11,422 bases of DNA from assembly GCA_947630385.1 (NCBI GenBank), contig CANRHG010000044.1:1-11422 (forward strand), in the 5' to 3' direction. The position numbers and the translations under genes are program-made. The notes under the pieces are model-generated. The model was not told the origin of the DNA. It saw only the letters and a list, made by a program, of their open reading frames with translations, and did not search any database. Within the stretch, counting starts at the first letter, position 1, and the number at the start of each line of letters is the position of its first letter. Origin of the DNA: an uncultured Eubacteriaceae bacterium (GTDB lineage Bacteria > Bacillota > Clostridia > Eubacteriales > Eubacteriaceae). Positions 6,529 to 11,422 of the stretch are shown here, piece by piece.

Positions 6529-6816
6529 ATGGCATATATCAATGTCAAAGTATTAAAAGGAAACAACCTCGAGTTGTCCGAAGAAGTAATGGATTATTTA
6601 GATCTCAGCGAAGGAGATCAAGTAATGCTTATGTGTAAGGACGACGAATTAATTATTACCAATCCACGCAAAGACGTGATTGCGCAGATCAAAGAGGTTG
6701 AAAAAATTGCCCACGCACTAGGGGCACGCTTTGCTGAAGAAACCGCTTATAAGTATTCAGGTTTTTTTGAGCAACCAGAGATTCAGGAATATATAAAAGG
6801 TGAGGAGAAAGAGTGA
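6529..6816 (+). CDS. AbrB/MazE-fold DNA-binding protein
   Basis: This small acidic protein has 95 residues. Residues 1-47 form the swapped-hairpin AbrB/SpoVT pattern: beta strand (YINVKVLKGNNLELS), then the V-x2-YLDLSEGDQVML turn, then ELIITNP. The remaining 48 residues are helical and charged (AQIKEVEKIAHALGARFAEE), then GFFEQPEIQEYI. In MazE-type antitoxins the C-terminal tail binds a toxin, but no toxin gene is adjacent. A stand-alone transition-state-type regulator or an orphan antitoxin both fit. The start is secure: AGGAG (6518-6522) lies six bases before ATG. It is a single-gene unit with its own promoter and a terminator that begins inside the stop codon. It could regulate its divergent neighbour, the hydrolase (inference). 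Confidence 0.75.
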   Translation: MAYINVKVLKGNNLELSEEVMDYLDLSEGDQVMLMCKDDELIITNPRKDVIAQIKEVEKIAHALGARFAEETAYKYSGFFEQPEIQEYIKGEEKE

Positions 6817-6843
6817 CGGCAGGATTAACCTTCTGCCGTTTTT
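6816..6843 (+). terminator. Terminator of the AbrB-like gene
   Basis: ACGGCAG (6816-6822) pairs with CTGCCGT (6833-6839), followed by five T. The stem starts at the last base of the TGA stop codon. Confidence 0.85.
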
Positions 6844-6922
6844 GCTTTCTCTGATAATTTGAATCGTATAGAAATGATAATTACTTTGTTCCTACGGTAT
6901 GATAAAAAGAGAATAAAAAAAA

Positions 6923-6998
6923 TGGTGGTTTCGACCGGGCTCGAACCGATGACATCTACGATGTGAACGTAGCGCTCTACCAGCTGAGCTACGAAACC
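6923..6998 (-). tRNA. tRNA-Val, anticodon CAC
   Basis: The minus strand folds as a complete 76-nt cloverleaf. The acceptor stem is GGTTTCG with CGAAACC. The D arm is GCTC-GAGC and the anticodon stem CTACG-CGTAG, with loop TTCACAT (anticodon CAC at 6963-6965, reading GUG valine). The variable loop has five bases, and the T arm is ATCGG-TTCGAGC-CCGGT. The discriminator base is A and the 3' CCA is encoded (6923-6925). Eight T follow directly on the minus strand and may end transcription. It is a single tRNA gene between two protein genes on the plus strand. Confidence 0.97.
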
Positions 6999-7009
6999 AC
7001 TAAATTAAT

Positions 7010-7018
7010 ATTATAGCA
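7010..7018 (-). promoter_or_regulatory. Extended -10 promoter of the tRNA gene
   Basis: The minus strand reads TGCTATAAT (TATAAT at 7010-7015, TG at 7017-7018), about 12 bp before the mature 5' end. On the plus strand the same bases contain TATTAT (7009-7014), which could serve the transporter gene at 7051, so the two promoters may overlap. Confidence 0.65.
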
Positions 7019-7050
7019 GGTTAAGCCAAAAAAAGAAAGCTATTATTCTC

Positions 7051-8139
7051 ATGGAACGCAGTAAAAAAATTATCAGAATTGGTCTGTACGGGATCCTGAT
7101 CAATTTTTTATTGGTCGTCTTTAAAGCGGCCGTTGGGGTTTTAAGTGGATCGATCGCTATTACGTTAGACGCCGTCAATAACTTTAGCGATATGATTAGT
7201 TCAGCCGTTACGATCGTCGCGACTAAAATGGCTAAAAAGCCGGCAGACGAAAAACATCCGTTTGGGCACGGTCGTATTGAATACCTTGCGGCTATTATTA
7301 TTGCCGTGATCATTTTATTCACCGGATTTACGGCTCTTCAAGAATCGGTTGGAAAGATTTTGTCTCCGACCCCGTCTGATTATGGATTCTCTAGTTTTAT
7401 CGTTTTGTTCGCGGCCGTTGCGGTCAAACTCACGTTTGGACTTTATTTGAGAAAAGAAGGGAACAAATTAAACGCCCAAACTTTAAAAGCGAGCGCGGCC
7501 GATTCTTTTACGGATGCGGCGATTTCCGGAACGACTATTTTCTCAGCTCTTTTATACCGGTTTCTTGGGATCAACATAGACGGTTATATCGGCGCTTTCA
7601 TCTCACTTGTAATTATTAAGACCGGTATTGACGTTATCCAGGAGGCTTTTTCAAGTTTGATAGGGGAGCATAACGACACCGAACTGTCCGAAAAAATCAT
7701 TAAAAAAGTAGAATCCTTTCCGCAAGTCCATCATGCGACGGATTTGATCTTACACGATTACGGTCCGGATTCTATGATTGGTTCGATTCACATCGAAGTA
7801 GACGACACGATGGACGCAAGACAAATCGATGAACTAAGTCGGAAAATAACGAGTACCCTTTACGATGAATATGGGATCATTTTTACGGTAGGACTCTACG
7901 CGGTCAACACAACAGATTCCTTTATTAAAGCGTTGGAAGAAAAAATTAGAAAGGTAGCATTAGAACAAGAAGGAGTAATTGAAGTACACGGCTTTTACTA
8001 CAATGCTACTGAGAAAAAAGTTATTTTCGATATCGTAGTCGATTTTACATATCATCCCAGAAAGGAACTAAAAAAGAAGTTAGAAGCTCTTTATCCAGAT
8101 TTGAAATTCATTATCTTTGTGGATTACAAATACGGTTAA
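7051..8139 (+). CDS. Cation diffusion facilitator transporter, manganese-type metal site
   Basis: The 362-residue product is a CDF-family proton antiporter exporting divalent metal across the membrane. Helix 2 carries N43-N-F-S-D47 within LDAVNNFSDM, and helix 5 carries D151-S-F-T-D155 within ASAADSFTDA. The family motif HPFGHGRIEYL is at 69-79. Zinc and iron members normally have His or Asp at the first position and His in helix 5. An N-D/D-D set is typical of manganese exporters such as MntE, so Mn(II) is the best guess (inference). After six helices (to about 205) comes a ferredoxin-like cytoplasmic domain (about 215-290), then a second similar unit (about 293-362), making it longer than the usual 290-300 residues. 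The ribosome site before ATG is weak, but the N-terminus fits the family. It is a single gene ending at a terminator shared with the sugar kinase. Confidence 0.88.
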   Translation: MERSKKIIRIGLYGILINFLLVVFKAAVGVLSGSIAITLDAVNNFSDMISSAVTIVATKMAKKPADEKHPFGHGRIEYLAAIIIAVIILFTGFTALQESVGKILSPTPSDYGFSSFIVLFAAVAVKLTFGLYLRKEGNKLNAQTLKASAADSFTDAAISGTTIFSALLYRFLGINIDGYIGAFISLVIIKTGIDVIQEAFSSLIGEHNDTELSEKIIKKVESFPQVHHATDLILHDYGPDSMIGSIHIEVDDTMDARQIDELSRKITSTLYDEYGIIFTVGLYAVNTTDSFIKALEEKIRKVALEQEGVIEVHGFYYNATEKKVIFDIVVDFTYHPRKELKKKLEALYPDLKFIIFVDYKYG

Positions 8140-8144
8140 AAATA

Positions 8145-8175
8145 GCCGGCACTTTTCGTACCGGCAAAATTTTTT
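8145..8175. terminator. Bidirectional terminator between convergent transporter and kinase genes
   Basis: GCCGG (8145-8149) pairs with CCGGC (8161-8165), and AC/GT can add two pairs inside across a mismatch. On the plus strand AAAATTTTTT follows. On the minus strand TATTTTT follows. The stop codon of the kinase (8174-8176) overlaps the plus-strand T-tract. Confidence 0.75.
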
Positions 8176-9730
8176 AGCTATTGTGTTCGACCGTCTTATG
8201 TACGATTTCACGCATTTGTGGCCACGTTTCTTTATAACGGTCCATATAAAATTCGTATTCTTTGTGAGCTTCAGGATTTGGCTGATATTCTTTGTCGATT
8301 TTAACCATTTTTTCAGCGCCTTCTTGGAAATCTTTAAAGATTCCAGCTCCAACCCCGGCGATAATTGCATCGCCTAAGCATCCGGCACTTTGGTTTTCAA
8401 CGGTGGTATACATCGGAACACCGATGATATCGGCATGCATTTGCATCCAGAACGGCGAAGTTGCCAGTCCGCCCGAAGCGTAAATTTCATTGACGTCGTA
8501 TCCGGCTTCTTTCATCGATTGGATACAATGATTGGCTCCATAAGCAACGCCTTCGTAAACGGCACGAGCCAGATGAGCCGGCGTCGTTCCTAGCGATAGT
8601 CCCCAGAACATACCGCGGGCTTTTGAATCCGAATAAGGAGCACGGTTACCTTGGAAATAGTCCATCATGACGATGCCTTCGGAACCAATCGGGATTTCAG
8701 AAGCTTTTTCGGTGATTAAATCAAAGACGTTCATATCTCTGTCTTCTGCTTCTTTTTCCCATTCTTTCGGTAGTAAATTGTCTTTAAACCAGGTAAGAAT
8801 CGCTCCCGAAGCGGTTTGGCCACCTTCAAGTAAGCTGGTTCCTTCGTACATACAGTTCGGGTAAGTTCCGTTTACGCCGATTTCATGGAAGTCGTTTTCG
8901 GATAAACCTAGTAAACAAGAAGAAGTTCCACCAATTAGAGTCATGCCGTTTGGATTTACGCCACCAACCCCGAACATACAAGCGTTACAGTCGGCCGTAC
9001 CTTCGACAACCAACGTCTTTGTACTTAAGCCCAGTTCTTTCGCGGCTTCTTCACTGACGTGACCGATGACTTCACCGACGCGTTTTACGTCTTGTGGGAG
9101 TTTATCCATGATGTCGCCGATTCCGCAAGCTTCGTAGAAAGCGACCGGGAAACCTTCATTAGCATCGTCGTAGTTCCAGCGGAAAGCTGCGATCGACATA
9201 CAGGTTGTTTTCTTACCGGTTAGTTTCCAGTTCATCCAGTCTTCAAATTCGAAAATCGTCTTTGCGGCTTCCCAGTTTTCAGGTTCGTTGCGTTTGGTCC
9301 ACATACTTTTTGGGACCAGGATGTCGGCTCTTGAATTTGGTTTGTAGAAACGTTTTGCCGGATATTCGTTTTCATCTAATTCGTCGATTTCAGCCGCTTC
9401 TTTTGTGGCACGAACGTCCATCCAGAGCATTGGGGGACGAACCGAAACGTCGTTTTCATCTAAAAATACGATCGTGTTAGTCGTCGCGTCGCAAGTCAGT
9501 GCGACGATGTCTTCCGGATCGACACCAGATTTTTTGATGGCGCCAGGAACGGCTTTTTTCATGGCTGCCCACCATTCTTTATCGTCCTGTTCAGCCCAAC
9601 CGTTATGAGGATAAGTTGTTCCGTATTCAGCGATGTCGTAAGCTAAGTTATTTCCTTCGGTATCAAAAATCGCTACGCGGACGCTACCCGTACCGGCGTC
9701 AATTCCCATTAAATATTTTTTATCTGCCAT
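8174..9730 (-). CDS. FGGY-family carbohydrate kinase, probably a pentulose kinase
   Basis: A 518-residue FGGY sugar kinase, full length. I start at ATG 9730-9728, because GGAAGG (9737-9742) lies six bases before it. A TTG two codons earlier touches the ribosome site and is rejected. The N-terminal domain has GIDAGTGSVRVAIFD (9-23), GWAEQD (44-49) and MLWMDVRA (101-108). The likely catalytic Asp is D247 in GTADCNA. The C-terminal domain has IGGTSS (266-271), GGQTASGA (303-310) and the signature SGGLATSPFWMQMHADIIG (419-437). These enzymes transfer ATP phosphate to a ketopentose, polyol or related substrate. The overall pattern recalls ribulokinase-like and LsrK-like members, but I cannot name the substrate. 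No transporter, isomerase or epimerase is adjacent, so pathway context is missing. A cre site at the promoter implies catabolite repression. Confidence 0.9.
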   Translation of the reverse strand: MADKKYLMGIDAGTGSVRVAIFDTEGNNLAYDIAEYGTTYPHNGWAEQDDKEWWAAMKKAVPGAIKKSGVDPEDIVALTCDATTNTIVFLDENDVSVRPPMLWMDVRATKEAAEIDELDENEYPAKRFYKPNSRADILVPKSMWTKRNEPENWEAAKTIFEFEDWMNWKLTGKKTTCMSIAAFRWNYDDANEGFPVAFYEACGIGDIMDKLPQDVKRVGEVIGHVSEEAAKELGLSTKTLVVEGTADCNACMFGVGGVNPNGMTLIGGTSSCLLGLSENDFHEIGVNGTYPNCMYEGTSLLEGGQTASGAILTWFKDNLLPKEWEKEAEDRDMNVFDLITEKASEIPIGSEGIVMMDYFQGNRAPYSDSKARGMFWGLSLGTTPAHLARAVYEGVAYGANHCIQSMKEAGYDVNEIYASGGLATSPFWMQMHADIIGVPMYTTVENQSAGCLGDAIIAGVGAGIFKDFQEGAEKMVKIDKEYQPNPEAHKEYEFYMDRYKETWPQMREIVHKTVEHNS

Positions 9731-9760
9731 TTTCAACCTTCCAGTTTAGTTTGACCGCAT

Positions 9761-9775
9761 AGAAAACGGTTCCAT
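9761..9775 (-). promoter_or_regulatory. CcpA cre site at the kinase promoter
   Basis: The minus strand reads ATGGAACCGTTTTCT, which matches every fixed position of the cre consensus WTGNAANCGNWNNCW. It begins three bases after the -10 element and covers the expected transcription start, a position where CcpA represses. An ACCG-N9-CGGT dyad overlaps it. Confidence 0.7.
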
Positions 9776-9778
9776 TAA

Positions 9779-9784
9779 ATTATA
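9779..9784 (-). promoter_or_regulatory. -10 element of the kinase gene
   Basis: TATAAT on the minus strand. The start would be near 9772, about 42 nt before the ATG. The -35 is weak (TTTAAG at 16-bp spacing). Confidence 0.55.
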
Positions 9785-10110
9785 TGCCTTTGCCTTTTGA
9801 CTTAAAGGTAATTTCCTATTGAGTTCAGACAACAATTAATTATCTCTGTAAGCTTTTTGGATTAAAGAAGTTAATGGAAAAGCGAGGGGTTATTGAAAAG
9901 CGAAAACTTAAGAGCGTTTAAAGAAAAGTAGTGAGGTCTCTGTTAATCAAAATTAATATAAACAGCAATAACAAAGTGATCAAGAAAAGCTGAACAACTG
10001 CGGTTCTTTAAAATAATCAAGCAAGTATGAACAGAAGTTTCTACTCTATATATCTATCTGAGCTAAGAGAAAAAGGTTAGAAATTTATGACTGTTTACGT
10101 CTACTGTTCT
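9785..10110. other. Intergenic region without recognisable genes
   Basis: AT-rich DNA between the kinase promoter and the candidate insertion-sequence end. The only open frames are under 20 codons and lack ribosome sites. A nine-base direct repeat GAAAAGCGA occurs twice near 9880-9905. I see nothing else. Confidence 0.5.
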
Positions 10111-10113
10111 AAG

Positions 10114-10143
10114 TACTGTGTCCCATAAATATTGACCCATAAA
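10114..10143. repeat. Candidate outer end of the IS630-type element
   Basis: After a TA dinucleotide (10114-10115), the target used by IS630/Tc1-type elements, comes CTGTGTCCCATAAA. CCCATAAA is repeated at 10122-10129 and 10136-10143, a 14-bp period that could be a transposase-binding site. The matching terminal repeat would lie beyond the right edge, so this is unconfirmed. Confidence 0.25.
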
Positions 10144-10213
10144 CAGGCCGCCACCGGTGCCCGTCAAAAATTTTTAAGCTACAATCGTTGCTTGTATTGG
10201 GTAAAATAAGAAG

Positions 10214-10243
10214 AAGTAGAGCCGAAAATATGCGGCTCTACTT
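10214..10243 (-). terminator. Hairpin terminator downstream of the transposase
   Basis: AAGTAGAGCCG (10214-10224) pairs perfectly over 11 bp with CGGCTCTACTT (10233-10243), with an eight-base loop. On the minus strand CTTCTTATTTTA follows. It lies 24 bases after the transposase stop. It could also block plus-strand readthrough into the element. Confidence 0.6.
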
Positions 10244-10266
10244 AAACTGGGTGGTTTTGAGAGAGC

Positions 10267-11422
10267 TTAATTAACTGGAGAATCTAAGGTTATTTTCTGT
10301 TCCAATTGTTTAAGTTTTTCATTGTACCATTTGAAAAATTTAAAGATGATCTCTTCCAATTCTTTTACCTGTTCAACGAGTAGCCCTTTGAGCAAACGCC
10401 GCTGAAGGATCGAAAAGTAGACTTCAACCGGGTTTAGCCAGGATGCGTGCTTAGGGGTATAGACAAAACGAATCTTATGTCCCGGGTCTGACAAAAACCG
10501 GGCCCTTGTTTTTTTGTTTTTCAAGATTCCCGAATGATTTTTGACTCCAAGGCTAGCCGTATCCATTTTAAGATACTCACAGACGAGCCGGACGACACCT
10601 TCAGAAAAATGCGTGGAAAAATTATCGCAGATAACGATGATTTCATCTTCCGGGGTTAGTTCAAGTTGTTCGTCAAGGCACTGGGATAAAGCTTTAACGA
10701 AGTCTTTTTCCTTATGGTGGGCGTTTAGATAAGGGGTAAAAAGATCGCCCATGGCGACGTTGACCCCCTGGATCAGATCGATCGTACCGCGCCTTTCATA
10801 AAACATTTCACGTTTTCGGTCCACACGGCCGGGAAGCGGGAATAGATCGGGATAAACTGGCTTTAGAATCGAAATTCCCGGTTTCTCATCGATGGAGATG
10901 ATCTGAACCCCCTTTTCATAAAGGTCCTCCGCGCTTTTTAACAGGGAGCTGCATTCCCGGGCTTTTTGAATAAAGCTTTGTGGATCCTGATGTTTTTCAG
11001 GTGAGTGGATCCAGTATCTGAGTTTATGGGGACGCAACTGGTTTCTCTGCAGGATCCGCTGAATGGAACTTTTTGAGATATCGGGAAGGATTTTAAGCTT
11101 TGCCAAGACCATAGCGATCGAACGCACCGACCAGGAACTGATTGGATAGTCGTAACTTGCGGGATTCGAACAGGCCACGGCCGTCACGCTGTCGTGGTCT
11201 TCTTTGGAGAACTTCTTGGGTCTGCCCGTTCTTTTCTTGTCGCTTAAGACTTCTTTGATCGCTTTTGAACAGTTTTTATAATCTTGCCGCCGCGCGAGAT
11301 CGTTGATGAAATCCAGCCGGTCTAAAAAACGCCTTCGCCAGCGGCCGACGTTCTTCCGGTCTACATTGACTTGTTTTGCTATTTCTTTATTTCTAAGACC
11401 TGTAGCAGACAAAAGAATGATT
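10267..11422 (-). CDS. IS630-family transposase, 5' end outside window
   Basis: The frame is open to the right edge. A TTG at 11412 is not the start: the codons before it read Ile-Ile-Leu, continuing the family pattern in which a hydrophobic helix precedes GLRNKEIAKQVNVDRKNVGR, the helix-turn-helix. The true start should lie some tens of codons further right. A GRPKKF linker and a second winged-helix region (SWSVRSIAMVLAKLKI) precede the catalytic DDE domain. Counted from the TTG, its acidic residues are Asp in ISIDEKPG (about 175), Asp in VICDNFSTH (about 264) and Glu in ASWLNPVEVYF (about 328). All three are present, and 385 visible codons carry no frameshift, so the enzyme looks intact. 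It cuts and joins the element at TA sites. It is a single-frame gene, as usual for the family. Confidence 0.92.
   Translation of the reverse strand, partial: IILLSATGLRNKEIAKQVNVDRKNVGRWRRRFLDRLDFINDLARRQDYKNCSKAIKEVLSDKKRTGRPKKFSKEDHDSVTAVACSNPASYDYPISSWSVRSIAMVLAKLKILPDISKSSIQRILQRNQLRPHKLRYWIHSPEKHQDPQSFIQKARECSSLLKSAEDLYEKGVQIISIDEKPGISILKPVYPDLFPLPGRVDRKREMFYERRGTIDLIQGVNVAMGDLFTPYLNAHHKEKDFVKALSQCLDEQLELTPEDEIIVICDNFSTHFSEGVVRLVCEYLKMDTASLGVKNHSGILKNKKTRARFLSDPGHKIRFVYTPKHASWLNPVEVYFSILQRRLLKGLLVEQVKELEEIIFKFFKWYNEKLKQLEQKITLDSPVN

Larger units (their letters stand above)
10114..11422 (-). mobile_element. IS630-type insertion sequence, partial
   Basis: The element is defined by its transposase. 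The left boundary is a guess at the TA near 10114, and the right end lies outside. The visible part is about 1.3 kb, compatible with IS630 elements of 1.1-1.5 kb. Confidence 0.5.

Noticed and set aside
6923..6998. tRNA gene as an integration site for a genomic island
   Set aside because: No integrase gene and no direct repeat of the tRNA 3' end were seen in the window.
7011..7322. Minus-strand 103-codon hydrophobic frame
   Set aside because: It is antisense to the first helices of the CDF transporter. Hydrophobicity comes from the complementary codons.
8117..9608. Several plus-strand frames of 60-90 codons
   Set aside because: All are antisense to the well-supported FGGY kinase and have no family resemblance.
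9731..9736. TTG two codons upstream as start of the sugar kinase
   Set aside because: It directly touches the GGAAGG ribosome site, leaving no spacing. The ATG at 9730 has six bases.
11410..11412. TTG as start of the transposase
   Set aside because: The frame stays open upstream and the residues before it continue the expected N-terminal helix of the family.

Overview
The window is from a low-GC bacterium, probably a Bacillota and possibly a Lactobacillales member related to the Aerococcaceae (weak inference). Grounds: strong AGGAG-type ribosome sites, extended TGnTATAAT promoters, CcpA-type cre sequences, a TTG-started Sec-exported surface protein, and a structured locus resembling lactobacillal type I toxin-antitoxin RNAs. 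No rRNA, CRISPR array, phage module or recognisable multi-gene defence system is visible.

Layout. 1-3572 (minus) is one uninterrupted reading frame for a very large secreted surface protein. It runs off the left edge: 1190 codons are visible, with a signal peptide, a Gly/Ser/Asn/Thr-rich beta-rich region and C-terminal bacterial Ig-like domains. 3573-4720 has no clear gene. It holds a 485-bp segment bounded by a 28-nt imperfect inverted repeat containing the best promoter candidate for the surface protein, then a strong minus-strand terminator, then AT-rich DNA with short ORF remnants. 4721-5281 (plus) is a TMEM175-type potassium channel subunit. 5282-5543 carries a compact minus-strand small RNA candidate, possibly a decayed type I toxin-antitoxin locus, and a bidirectional terminator.

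5544-6347 (minus) is an ADP-ribosylglycohydrolase and 6529-6816 (plus) an AbrB/MazE-fold protein. They are divergent and share a 181-bp spacer with two cre-like sites 41 bp apart. 6923-6998 (minus) is tRNA-Val(CAC) with encoded CCA. 7051-8139 (plus) is a cation diffusion facilitator with the N-D/D-D metal-site pattern of manganese exporters and an apparently duplicated cytoplasmic domain. It converges on 8174-9730 (minus), an FGGY sugar kinase whose promoter carries a consensus-matching cre site. 9737-10266 is intergenic, and 10267-11422 (minus) is an IS630-type transposase running off the right edge.

Most genes here are single transcription units with their own promoter and terminator, so there is little operon logic. 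The most interesting signals are non-coding: the inverted-repeat-bounded promoter segment before the surface protein, the small RNA locus after the channel gene, and the paired operators between the hydrolase and AbrB genes.
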